DNA from: Cutibacterium acnes
Lineage (GTDB): Bacteria; Actinomycetota; Actinomycetes; Propionibacteriales; Propionibacteriaceae
Length of the DNA stretch: 64,000 bases
Assembly: GCF_003030305.1 (NCBI RefSeq)
Contig: NZ_CP023676.1
Span: 2,232,001 to 2,296,000 of the forward strand
Direction of reading: 5' to 3'
In this document: in pieces, positions 1 through 7,901 of the stretch
Position numbering within the stretch: the first letter of the stretch is position 1
Layout: every line of letters begins with the position of its first letter
Translations under genes and position numbers: made by a program
The notes under the pieces: generated by a model
What the model was told of the DNA's origin: nothing
The model's input: only the letters and a program-made list of their open reading frames with translations
Database searches by the model: none

Positions 1-1
1 T

Positions 2-730
2 GCCGAGTGCCACCTATACCTGGCCAAGCAGATGTGGGAGGAGGCCAACCACTGTATGGCCTTCGAGTATGTCCTCGAAACCTTCCCGATTGACCGCGAC
101 GAGGCCTACCGATCCCACATCCACGTCCCCTCAATGGCTCGCAAGGAAGCTTTCGAGGTGGCGTTCATCAAGCGGATGACCGAGCAGACTCTTGATATCA
201 CCACCGTCGAGGGTAAGCAGGACTTCGTGCGCAACCTGATTGCCTACAACATTATCCTCGAGGGGATTTGGTTCTACTCCGGCTTTATGGTCGCATTGTC
301 GTTCCGTCAGCGGAACCTCCTTCGCAACTTCGGTTCCCTCATCGACTGGGTGGTCCGTGACGAATCCTTACACCTGAAATTCGGGATGAACCTCATTCTG
401 ACGGTGCTGGAGGAAAACCCCGAAATCGCCACCGACGAGTTCGCGGCCGAGATCCACGATATGATCGTTCAGGGAGTCGAGATGGAGGAGCAGTATAACC
501 GTGACATGCTCCCGCGGGGGATCCTCGGAATGAACGCTGATTACGTTAATGACTATGTCAAATACCTGGCAGATCGTCGTCTCGAAGAACTCGGATTCGA
601 GCCAGAATACCGCGTAGTTAACCCTGCCAAGTGGATGGCCACGGCCAATGACACCTTGCAGGTTGTGAACTTCTTCGAGGCCACCAATACCTCTTATGAG
701 GTCAATGCCCACGCCACCGGCAGTCGGTGA
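2..730 (+). CDS. nrdB: Ribonucleoside-diphosphate reductase beta subunit (5' end missing)
   Basis: The reading frame is open from base 2, so the N-terminal part lies outside the window. The family forms the di-metal radical cofactor that drives ribonucleotide reduction in the alpha subunit under aerobic conditions. Visible ligand helices are EEANH near the start, ILEGIWFYSGF in the middle, and RDESLH, which supply the Glu and His metal ligands of the ferritin-like fold. The C-terminal tail, rich in N, T and E, is the part that normally docks into the alpha subunit. Three hairpins follow the stop directly. The window also carries the anaerobic enzyme (nrdD, nrdG), so this organism has at least two ribonucleotide reductases. 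Whether the cofactor is Fe or Mn/Fe cannot be read without the missing part. Confidence 0.9.
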   Translation, partial: AECHLYLAKQMWEEANHCMAFEYVLETFPIDRDEAYRSHIHVPSMARKEAFEVAFIKRMTEQTLDITTVEGKQDFVRNLIAYNIILEGIWFYSGFMVALSFRQRNLLRNFGSLIDWVVRDESLHLKFGMNLILTVLEENPEIATDEFAAEIHDMIVQGVEMEEQYNRDMLPRGILGMNADYVNDYVKYLADRRLEELGFEPEYRVVNPAKWMATANDTLQVVNFFEATNTSYEVNAHATGSR

Positions 731-837
731 CGCGCGCCGCGACGAGTCGAACATTCGCTGCGGCGCGCGGTGAGCGTGCATGAAGTCGCCACAGCATGCA
801 CGCTGACGTGTCGGCCCCAAGTATGGTCTTGGGGCCG
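731..837. terminator. Three consecutive hairpins downstream of nrdB
   Basis: Three perfect inverted repeats follow the nrdB stop: arms 731-740/760-769 (10 bp, 19-nt loop), 773-782/795-804 (10 bp, 12-nt loop) and 813-821/828-836 (9 bp, 6-nt loop). None is followed by a clear T-run. The third is GC-rich with a short loop and looks most like a terminator. The others may stabilise the transcript or be protein-binding palindromes. Confidence 0.6.
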
Positions 838-896
838 GCATCGTCCCTTGTTAGAGCCCACTAACGTGGACGAACTTTTAGCCCACCGGAGGCGTA

Positions 897-1131
897 ATGG
901 CATCCGGTCTCCAAAAACTACGTGACCGTCAAAAGGCTCATGGTCTGTCTGACCTGGAGCGCCCTCACGGTCGTCCTCGCCGTCGTGCTGGGAGTTTTCG
1001 TCACTTGATGGGCGGGGGTCGTCGCCATCACAGCCACCGGCGCCTCCATTGACGGGCTGCCATCCGAGGAGGCTCGTGCGTTACGCGACCGCATGACGGA
1101 ACTGGCCGAAGGCAAGGACGCGGCGCTGTGA
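897..1131 (+). pseudogene. Remnant of PH-domain (YdbS-like) membrane protein gene
   Basis: A frame running to the stop at 1129-1131 encodes a hydrophobic segment (LTWSALTVVLAVVLGVFV), an in-frame TGA at 1006-1008, and then ITATGASIDGLPSEEARALRDRMTEL. The second piece resembles the C-terminus of actinobacterial PH-domain (bPH2/DUF304) YdbS-type proteins. The central part of such a protein (about 160 aa in full) is missing. A GGAGG lies before ATG 897, but that ATG is in another frame, so a frameshift is also needed. The remnant overlaps the next one through GTGA, as in intact ydbS-ydbT pairs. Assignment is from remembered family patterns. Confidence 0.5.
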
Positions 1132-1700
1132 TCGAACAGAGGGCCAGCGAAGCGCGGGGCGGCGAAGAGGTTGTTGAGCAACGTCCCCACTGGGCGACTC
1201 CACTCGTGCGAGGCTGGATGATTATTGCAGCCGCTGCTGTGGCGGCCGCTTGGGATGTCACGTATCAAGATGACGGTACTTGGCGGAATCAATGTTGTCC
1301 GAAGTCGAACAATCAACGGTACTGTTGCCGATCGGCGATGATGAGCAGGTACGCGCCGCCCTTGACACCCTGTGGCCTAGGTTCCGACTAGACGCAGTGC
1401 CCCTCCATGGGATTCCGAAACGAGCGCGGTGGTTCCGGTGGTTTGATTAGAGAATCGTCGGCTGGGGGTTCAACGAGGAGGTCGTCGTGACGCGCAGGGG
1501 TTGTTTACCTGGACCGTCAGCGTCGTTCCTCATGCTCGGTCGCAGTCGGTAAGACTGTCCCAGGGGCCGATACAACGCAAACTCGGCTTGGCTGATATCG
1601 ACGTGCATACCTCGTCTGGCCCAGTGACGGTTTCCTGTCCCCACCTCGACGCCATGGACGCCCAGGTCTTCGCCGTCGGTCAGATGGATCCGCCCGTGCC
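1128..1700 (+). pseudogene. Remnant of large PH-domain (YdbT-like) membrane protein gene
   Basis: Pieces of one protein are spread over three frames. GTG 1128 starts a segment with QRPHWATPLVRGWMIIAAAA, typical of the YdbT N-terminus before its first membrane helix. A second frame gives DDEQVRAALDTLWPRFRLDA and KRARWFRWFD, a TAG stop, then GWGFNEEVVVTRRG. After a one-base loss near 1500 a third frame continues with FTWTVSVVPHARSQSVRLSQ and GPIQRKLGLADIDVHT, the usual last PH repeat. Intact relatives are about 450-550 aa, so a large central deletion plus at least two point lesions are implied. The last frame runs without a stop into ppgK. Confidence 0.6.
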
Positions 1701-1767
1701 GCCCGTGGCCGGGAACTGTCACCCGAGTCTCCCCCGCACCAACCATCTACCGTTACGCTTGTCCACC

Positions 1768-2583
1768 ATGAACAAGGTGCTGGGAATTGACGTTGGTGGT
1801 TCCGGGATCAAGGGAGCCCCGGTTGACCTCGAGGTCGGAGACTTTGCCGAACCGAGGCTTCGCATTCCCACCCCGGAGAAGTCGTCCCCCGAGAACATCG
1901 TTACCGTGCTGCGTGAGATCGTCGACAATTTCGCCCCCACCATCGGTGACGGGCCGGTTGGCATCTCTTTCCCCGCCCCGGCACGCCACGGCGTCATTCC
2001 CTTCATCGCTAACCTCGATCAGGGTTGGGCCGGCCTGCACGCCGAGAAATATATTAGTGACGCTCTCGGCCGCCCAGTGACCGTTCTTAACGACGCCGAC
2101 GCCGCAGGTGTGGGCGAGGTCCACTACGGCGCTGCGAGGGGAGTACCTGGCGTTGTCGTTCTCACCACTCTGGGCACCGGCATCGGCTCTGCCGTCATCA
2201 ATAACGGCATCCTGCTGCCGAACACCGAGCTTGGGCACCTCGAGATTGATGGTCACGACGCCGAGAAGCGCGCTGCCTCCTCGGTTAAGGATCGCAAGCA
2301 CATGTCTTACAAGGACTGGGCAACCAAGCGTCTGCAGCGTTACTACGAGGTCGTCGAGATGCTCTTTTCCCCCGATCTCTTTGTCGTCGGTGGCGGTATC
2401 TCTAAGGACCATAAGAAGTTCTTCAAGTACCTCAAGCTCGAGACGCCGATGGTGCCCGCCCAGTTGTTGAATCGAGCTGGCATCATCGGTGCGGCCTGGC
2501 AGGCCCAGTGGCGTCTAGAGCATCCTGACGCCACCGAGGAAGAGGTCGTCAAAGCTGCCAAGAAGGCGAAGGACGCTGACTGA
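1768..2583 (+). CDS. ppgK: Polyphosphate glucokinase
   Basis: A 271-aa ROK-fold kinase that phosphorylates glucose to glucose-6-phosphate using polyphosphate (and usually ATP) in the cytosol. The phosphate-binding motif GIDVGGSGIKG is at residues 6-16, a second glycine-rich loop TLGTGIGSA lies mid-protein, and NTELGHLEIDGHDAEKRAA matches the PpgK signature. Length fits the family (about 250-275 aa). The frame is open far upstream (to 1501), but that part encodes debris of a PH-domain gene, so ATG 1768 is taken as the start because homology begins exactly there. No strong Shine-Dalgarno is visible. The decayed upstream gene may have left ppgK with an altered promoter context. Confidence 0.9.
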   Translation: MNKVLGIDVGGSGIKGAPVDLEVGDFAEPRLRIPTPEKSSPENIVTVLREIVDNFAPTIGDGPVGISFPAPARHGVIPFIANLDQGWAGLHAEKYISDALGRPVTVLNDADAAGVGEVHYGAARGVPGVVVLTTLGTGIGSAVINNGILLPNTELGHLEIDGHDAEKRAASSVKDRKHMSYKDWATKRLQRYYEVVEMLFSPDLFVVGGGISKDHKKFFKYLKLETPMVPAQLLNRAGIIGAAWQAQWRLEHPDATEEEVVKAAKKAKDAD

Positions 2584-2756
2584 GGCCACGTGAGAACTAG
2601 GGATCGTTCGTCGGAGTAGAGGGGCGAATATCTGCGGGGTCCTGGTCAGTCACGCACTCAACCCCACGTATCACTCGGTTTTCGTGCCGCGGAACGATGC
2701 GCGACGACCTTCCGCCACGGCATGGTGGATGCCATGACCACGGATGAAAGGAACTC

Positions 2757-3368
2757 ATGACCAAGCAAGAATTCATCCTTACCTTCATTTCGGTTGCGAT
2801 CTTCTTAGTTCTTCTTGTTCCTACGCTTATCTACAAGATTCGCAGGGAGCGGAAACTCCCCACCGGCGAGCCGGTACCCGTGACTCAGGGGCAACGTTTC
2901 ATGGCCTTGCTGGGTGATGCCATGTGGGTAGGCCTGCTTACGCTGGCAGGATGGGGCTTGTTCAGCGGCGCCACACTCGGGTATGAGTTCAACCACGTCG
3001 ACCAAAAATCAGCCATCGAGCAGGCCATTCACCCCGCAGGCAGCGCACTCCTGCTAGGAATTAACGTCGGCTACGTACTGATATCGCTCGTGGGACGCCT
3101 TGGCGTCTCCCCTGGAACGAACTCCCGACAGCTTGCCTGGGTAGATTCGACCGGTCGCCCGGCAGGGCGCGGTCACACTTTCGTTATCGGTCTGGCTTTC
3201 ATCTTGTCCATTCTCGGCAAGACGTCGGTCGGAGTCTTTGCGTCGATCGGTGGCACCATCCTCTTCATCGAGGCAGTCTCCGTACTCACGACTAAACGCG
3301 GCATTATCGGCAAACTCATGCATGTGAATCTCGTCGATGCCAGATGCATCACGCCGCAACCATGCTGA
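2757..3368 (+). CDS. RDD-like integral membrane protein
   Basis: A 203-aa protein with about four to five hydrophobic segments: residues 6-26, about 52-70, 98-112, 140-158 and 160-175. The stretch QRFMALLGDAMWVGLLTLAG resembles the opening helix of RDD-family proteins, with R and D conserved. Function is unknown; RDD proteins have been linked to transport or stress in some bacteria. An AAAGGAA Shine-Dalgarno sits just before ATG 2757. The gene stands alone, and a bidirectional hairpin separates it from rpmJ on the opposite strand. Family assignment is tentative. Confidence 0.6.
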   Translation: MTKQEFILTFISVAIFLVLLVPTLIYKIRRERKLPTGEPVPVTQGQRFMALLGDAMWVGLLTLAGWGLFSGATLGYEFNHVDQKSAIEQAIHPAGSALLLGINVGYVLISLVGRLGVSPGTNSRQLAWVDSTGRPAGRGHTFVIGLAFILSILGKTSVGVFASIGGTILFIEAVSVLTTKRGIIGKLMHVNLVDARCITPQPC

Positions 3369-3375
3369 CTTACGC

Positions 3376-3402
3376 ATCGCCCGCCCAAAGAGGACGGGCG
3401 AT
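3376..3402. terminator. Bidirectional hairpin between convergent genes
   Basis: Arms ATCGCCCG (3376-3383) and CGGGCGAT (3395-3402) form an 8-bp GC-rich stem between the convergent membrane-protein gene and rpmJ. There is no long T-run on either side. Confidence 0.5.
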
Positions 3403-3418
3403 CGTCACCTTCACCTGT

Positions 3419-3541
3419 TCAGCCCTGACGGGTCTTCAGCCGCGGGTTCTTCTTATTGATGACGTAGACGCGACCATGACGGCGCACCACCTGGGAGCCG
3501 GGCTGGTTCTTCAGAGATCGTAGCGAGTTCCTGACCTTCAT
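3419..3541 (-). CDS. rpmJ: 50S ribosomal protein L36, cysteine-free paralogue
   Basis: A 40-aa basic protein beginning [20 protein letters not shown] with [17 protein letters not shown] at its end, typical of L36. Standard L36 binds zinc through three Cys and one His. This copy has no cysteine, so it is the zinc-independent type made under zinc starvation. The same logic applies to the ribosomal genes at 44.3-45.6 kb, although this gene sits 41 kb away. An AGAAGG Shine-Dalgarno lies just before the ATG. Upstream (3563-3585) there is a weak palindrome (TACCA-N6-TGGTA) and an imperfect TGATAGTGA element that might be an operator; this is not convincing by eye. Confidence 0.85.
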   Translation of the reverse strand: MKVRNSLRSLKNQPGSQVVRRHGRVYVINKKNPRLKTRQG

Positions 3542-3768
3542 AACCTTCTACGTCCTTGACGATACCATCTTATTGGTACTCGTTCTCACTATCAAACCAG
3601 CTCCATATCCTGAGACTCAGCCCAGTACATCCAGCGGTAGAGACCCGCCCTGTCAGCCATCGACTGCAAAGCCAACGCCGATTCTCGGCCGTCATCTGTT
3701 GACCATATCGCAGCAAGGATCCCCACCCCATCCAGTCAAAATTCTGGTTGCTTACCTCTCAAGATCCC

Positions 3769-4242
3769 TCAGGTTAGCGACGCAACGAAGACGACCTTGA
3801 TGATGTGCATACGATTCTCGGCGTGCTCGCGCATCGTCAAAGCATCAGCGCACACCCAAGTCGGATGAAACTCGTCAGTCAAACCATTAAAACCGGAACA
3901 TCGGCATACTCAGCCAGTCCCTCCACTACCGACCGATGACCCCGGATACTCATATATATGACCCATCATCCGACCCGCATCTTTTACAGACTCCTTATGC
4001 CCCATATCGGATCCACTCGTCACATGCTCACCCTATCCGTAAGCCGCCACCTCGAGAGCACACCGAGTACGCGCCGACGCCTTCTTAAAAATCAGGGCAT
4101 ATTCTTCCTCGCAAGCATAGGATGCTCAGTTCCGCAGCACTTAGCATCCTTAAGCTGCGCAGCCAAACCGGCGATGGATTCAATTTCCTCAGCACCACAA
4201 GCATGTCAACGACAACGATCTTCACAGTAAAATCCGTGACAT
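3769..4242 (-). pseudogene. Decayed, truncated ornithine carbamoyltransferase
   Basis: On the minus strand, pieces in shifting frames match the N-terminal half of ornithine carbamoyltransferase, the enzyme joining carbamoyl phosphate and ornithine. They are MSRILL at 4242, EEIESIAGLAAQLKDAK, FKKASARTRCALEVAAYG (the S-T-R-T-R carbamoyl-phosphate motif, first T changed to A), [29 protein letters not shown] and [20 protein letters not shown] (intact family: H-P-T-Q-x-L-A-D). The fragment ends at VVFVAS plus a stop. Intact enzymes are about 330 aa; only about 155 aa remain, with several frameshifts and stops. No partner arginine-pathway gene is nearby, so it is an orphan relic. Confidence 0.75.
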
Positions 4243-4554
4243 GATATTCCTTCTTCGACGTGTCCATCTCTATCCGACTAACACATATTAGCTGTTCTAT
4301 TTACGAGGCCTATCAATGATCCATTGAATCACGAGCAATCGGGCACGTCATACAATAATTTCCATCAATCATGATGGCATGTAAAACCATCCAAGCCCAG
4401 CGAATTAACTACGCTTGCGGCGATAATTCTCTACACGGCATGAGCTGAGGACGTACCCCCCCTTGCCAACGTCACCTCACGGTCGTACCGTGGTGATTAG
4501 CAGCTAGCCGAGGCGCTAGCCGCCATATAAGATTCCCAAATAAGAGGAGAAGCA
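4243..4554 (+). promoter_or_regulatory. Adhesin upstream region with C7 homopolymer
   Basis: This gene-free stretch is more AT-rich than its surroundings. It contains seven consecutive C at 4456-4462, about 95 bp before the adhesin start, a GCTAGC-containing palindromic patch near 4500-4520, and an AGAGGAGA Shine-Dalgarno just before ATG 4555. A homopolymer here could alter promoter spacing by slippage, as described for phase-variable surface proteins in this genus. No coding sequence is seen. Confidence 0.5.
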
Positions 4555-5853
4555 ATGCGTCGGTCAAGAATTGCTGTCGCTGCTGCGACGGCTACTGCGC
4601 TGGTCGGATCAATCGCAGCAATCACCCCCTCCCCCCAGGCAGAAGCTAGCTCCAATAGGCCACGCTCGGTAGCTCAAGCCGCTATCGCCACGGATGGAAA
4701 GGGGATAATCAACAAGGACTGCCGTGATGCAGTCATCAACGATGCAAAGCTGCGTGCCGCGATTGCCGGTGCGTTGGTTAAGGCTGGATTTAGTTCCGCC
4801 GACGCGGTGGCTCTAGCGCCGCGTATTGCCAGAGAAATGGCAAAAGAGGGCGTCCTCCTCATCAACCACCACAAGCTAAAGGCTCTCATCGGAGCCCAGG
4901 TGGGTCTGCTCACTGATGCGAAGATCCAGCGTGCTGCCGCTGCAGTGGACCTCGGCATCAAAGCCACTCTAGCTGCGACAATCATTCCCAACGCGCTGCA
5001 TTCAGCGGCATTCAAGGATGCGGTGGTCGCAAATCTTGTCGCCGCCGGCGTTGACAAGAAGTTGGCAAAGGCTACGGCTGTCGCCATTGCCGCAACTGCG
5101 CTCAATCCCGCTCTCGGGCCGATCGCAAAGACTGAGGCCATTAAGGCTGAGATCGGTGCCCAGGCAGCTCTCCTAGTGAGCAGGGGTGTGCACCTCAAGA
5201 AGGCGGCCATCGAGCATATCATCGGTCGGAGTTTCGACGCTGCCGTTGCCACGGCAATCGTCAGTTCTCCCATCCTAAATGCGCGTATCGTCACCCACTT
5301 GGTTAGGGCTGGGATAGACAAGTCCCTTGCAGTCCAGATCGCACCTCGCATTATCGATCGGCTGGCCAAGGAGCCGCTTCTTGCGCTCAACACCGCCAAG
5401 CTCATGAAGAACATCACTCGACAGATTGTTGACGTTATCACCGCCGACAAAGCTATCAAGACTGCTGAGCAGCTCGAGAAAGAACTGCCGGCTCTGGACG
5501 ACCTTGTGAAGAAGGCTTGCTCCTGCCCGAAGCCGACTCCTACTCCCACTCCAACACCAACCCCTACTCCCACTCCAACACCAACCCCTACTCCAACACC
5601 AACCCCTACTCCAACACCAAAACCAACCCCTACTCCAACACCAAAACCAACCCCAACTCCCACTCCAACACCAACCCCAACACCGAAACCAAAGCCAACC
5701 CCGGCTCCGGCTCCGACTAGTGGGGCGACCTCTGATGAATCGACCAGCCGCTCGGGAGGCCATTCGCAGGGTGGCTCCGGGACTCATTACATCCATCACG
5801 GTGTTGCCCCTGTGCTGACCCACTCAAGTGATCTTCCGTCAACGGGATTCTGA
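4555..5853 (+). CDS. Secreted proline-threonine repeat adhesin (DsA-like)
   Basis: A 432-aa secreted protein. Residues 1-31 form a signal peptide ending QAEA. The body (about 55-320) is Ala-rich and helical, built from three copies of a module starting near residues 64, 151 and 239 (spacing 87-88), with the shared pattern LV-x-AG then IA/IAP, then K-x(6)-I-x-x-Q. Then come CSC, a long PT/PK repeat (about 325-390), a short Ser/Gly segment, and LPSTGF as the last six residues. The composition matches the C. acnes dermatan-sulphate-binding adhesins. Signs of phase variation are C5 and C6 runs inside the signal-peptide codons (4625-4629, 4631-4636), the upstream C7, and the repeat DNA. The LPSTG has no hydrophobic tail behind it, so sortase anchoring is doubtful. 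Confidence 0.75.
   Translation: MRRSRIAVAAATATALVGSIAAITPSPQAEASSNRPRSVAQAAIATDGKGIINKDCRDAVINDAKLRAAIAGALVKAGFSSADAVALAPRIAREMAKEGVLLINHHKLKALIGAQVGLLTDAKIQRAAAAVDLGIKATLAATIIPNALHSAAFKDAVVANLVAAGVDKKLAKATAVAIAATALNPALGPIAKTEAIKAEIGAQAALLVSRGVHLKKAAIEHIIGRSFDAAVATAIVSSPILNARIVTHLVRAGIDKSLAVQIAPRIIDRLAKEPLLALNTAKLMKNITRQIVDVITADKAIKTAEQLEKELPALDDLVKKACSCPKPTPTPTPTPTPTPTPTPTPTPTPTPTPTPKPTPTPTPKPTPTPTPTPTPTPKPKPTPAPAPTSGATSDESTSRSGGHSQGGSGTHYIHHGVAPVLTHSSDLPSTGF
5527..5715 (+). repeat. Low-complexity PT/PK-coding repeat
   Basis: Near-tandem hexamer units of the type CCNACN (for example CCAACACCAACCCCTACTCC) encode alternating Pro-Thr with occasional Pro-Lys. Such DNA can change unit number by slippage or recombination without breaking the frame when whole 6-bp units are gained or lost. 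Opposite-strand frames through it encode Gly-Val or Trp-rich repeats and are not genes. Confidence 0.85.
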
Positions 5854-5897
5854 TCACCATCGGCGATAACCCCTTGGGGTGGTTTATCAGCCAATCA

Positions 5898-5943
5898 CAA
5901 TGGCCATGGCTCACAGTTCTTGTGGGCCATGGCCATTGTTTTT
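5898..5943 (+). terminator. Rho-independent terminator after the adhesin gene
   Basis: A long inverted repeat (13 bp perfect, extending with ACA/TGT near the loop) is followed by five T. A smaller hairpin (AACCCC/GGGGTGGTT) lies just upstream near 5867. Confidence 0.85.
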
Positions 5944-6096
5944 CAGCCACGAAATCGGCAACCAGGATCTGTAACAAGTAATCCCACCCACCACCTCTGG
6001 GTTTTCACCACACCGTGTACGGCACCGATATGGTCAAGATATCGTCGATCCCGGGGGGCAGCTCGGGTAGATCATTCCCGTTCTGGACTCGACGGG

Positions 6097-7767
6097 TCAC
6101 ATCCGATCTGGGGCATCAATACCCAGCAGGTCAAGGCCTCGGCCAAGCACCCGACGAGTAGCCGCGCACAAGGCCAGACGCGATCCGCGAACCTCGCCGG
6201 TACTACGCAACACCGGGCACTGCTCATAAAACACCGAGTAAGCGCCAGCCAATTCGTAGAGGTAAGTGCACAGCTTGTGCGGAGTTAGGTCGGTAGCAAC
6301 AACCTCGACGATCTCTCCGAACCTCGACAACAACAGGGCCAACTGTTGCTCGGCTGGCTCGTCGAGGACGCTGATGCGACCCCAATCCATCGCATCCAGG
6401 TCGGCCTCGGGATCGACGTTCGGGTTGGCCTCAGCGGCCGCTTTGCGCAAGATCTGTGAGACGCGGGCGTGAGCGTACTGCAGATACGGGCCAGTGTCAC
6501 CGGTGGTCTGCACCATCCGCTCAGCGTCAAAAACATAGTCCTTCTGCAAGCCGTTGGACAGGTCGTCGTATTTAATGGCAGCCAAGGCGATATTCGGAGC
6601 CGCGTGCGTCTCGGCCTCGTCGAGCAGATCCGACAACGACACTGTGCCACCCTCACGAGTCTTGAAAGGACGGCCATCAGGGCCAAGCACCATGCCGTAG
6701 CCGACGTGCTCGGCCTCGACGTCGTCAGGCAGGAACCCGGCCATTCGGGCCACCTGGAAAAGCACTTCAAAGTGATGGCTCTGGCGCACGTCGGTGACGT
6801 AAATAATGCGGTCGGCCTTGAGTTTGCCCACGCGACGACGAATCGCAGCGAGATCGGTGGCGTCATATCCGAAGCCACCGTCCCTCTTACGCACGATCAT
6901 TGGGGCATCCTGCCCCTCGACGAAAACGCACAGTGCGCCGTTGTCCTCGACGGCCAGGCCGTCAGCCGCGAGCTCGTCCACAACCCGCGGCAGGTCGTCG
7001 TTGTAGCTGGACTCGCCGGCCACGTCCTCGTCCGTCAGCAGCACCGACAGACGGGCGTAGGTGGCGTTGAACCCCTCCAGGGAGATGTCAATGAGAGTAC
7101 GCCAGATCCGCAGAGTCTCGGCGTCCCCACCCTGCAGTTTGACAACGCGACGGCGCGCACGGTCAGCAAACTGCGGGTCAGCATCGAAAGTCTTCTTGGA
7201 ATCCTGGTAGAGCTGCTCGACACCGGACAGGTCGAAATCGTCGACGTCCATCCGTTTCTCGACGATGTACTCAATGAGCATGCCGAACTGGGTGCCCCAG
7301 TCACCGATGTGATTCTGTGGGATAACGGTGTGCCCTTGAGCGCTCAGGACACGGTTGAAGCAGTCGCCGATGATGGTGGAACGTAGGTGACCGACGTGCA
7401 TCTGCTTGGCGACATTGGGGGCCGAATAGTCGATGACAACTCGCTCGGGTTTCTCAGCCTGGGCGATCCCGGCGTTGGGATCGGTGACGAGATCAGAGGC
7501 CACCCGAGCCAGAACGTCGGTACGCAGGCGCAGATTGATGAATCCGGGACCGGCGATCTCGGGGGTTTCGCACAGATCCTCGATATCTAGCTTGGCAACA
7601 ATATCGGCGGCCACGTCGCGAGGTGGACGTTTCTCCTCCTTGGCCAGGCGCAGGGCGACGTTGGATTGGAAATGTCCGAACTGTGGCTTAGTGGCCGGGC
7701 GCAACTGCGGGTCAACTCCGATGGCGGACTCGATGCGGGCAGCAAGCTGAGAGGGAAGAGACGACAT
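6097..7767 (-). CDS. argS: Arginyl-tRNA synthetase
   Basis: A 556-aa class I aminoacyl-tRNA synthetase that charges tRNA-Arg in the cytosol. The N-terminal Add1-like domain covers about residues 1-90. The HIGH motif appears as HVGH at 124-127 after SAPNVAKQM, and the C-terminal DALR anticodon-binding domain ends with GIDAPDRM. A canonical KMSKS is replaced by the PFKTREGG stretch, as usual for ArgRS. The frame extends 30 codons further upstream, but homology starts at MSSLPSQLAARIESA, so ATG 7767 is chosen. The gene stands alone; its end faces the adhesin terminator and its start diverges from the aldo/keto reductase. Confidence 0.95.
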   Translation of the reverse strand: MSSLPSQLAARIESAIGVDPQLRPATKPQFGHFQSNVALRLAKEEKRPPRDVAADIVAKLDIEDLCETPEIAGPGFINLRLRTDVLARVASDLVTDPNAGIAQAEKPERVVIDYSAPNVAKQMHVGHLRSTIIGDCFNRVLSAQGHTVIPQNHIGDWGTQFGMLIEYIVEKRMDVDDFDLSGVEQLYQDSKKTFDADPQFADRARRRVVKLQGGDAETLRIWRTLIDISLEGFNATYARLSVLLTDEDVAGESSYNDDLPRVVDELAADGLAVEDNGALCVFVEGQDAPMIVRKRDGGFGYDATDLAAIRRRVGKLKADRIIYVTDVRQSHHFEVLFQVARMAGFLPDDVEAEHVGYGMVLGPDGRPFKTREGGTVSLSDLLDEAETHAAPNIALAAIKYDDLSNGLQKDYVFDAERMVQTTGDTGPYLQYAHARVSQILRKAAAEANPNVDPEADLDAMDWGRISVLDEPAEQQLALLLSRFGEIVEVVATDLTPHKLCTYLYELAGAYSVFYEQCPVLRSTGEVRGSRLALCAATRRVLGRGLDLLGIDAPDRM

Positions 7768-7901
7768 GGCGGCATTATCCCACGAGAGGGCCAGCTCGTC
7801 ACAGTCGGAGGCGCCACAGGCCCCGTAGTGACGTTTTTGGAACAAACACCGCTGCAAAGACGTTTGCCTTAACGATAACGATGTTTCGACAGGGAGGATC
7901 T

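Noticed and set aside
1501-1767. N-terminal extension of ppgK by 89 codons
   Set aside because: The extension encodes debris of a PH-domain protein (SVVPHARSQSVRLSQ), and glucokinase homology begins exactly at ATG 1768.
4674-5663. Long minus-strand frame with Gly-Val repeats
   Set aside because: It is the reverse reading of the PT-repeat adhesin gene, without signal or domain, and is explained by the repeat composition.
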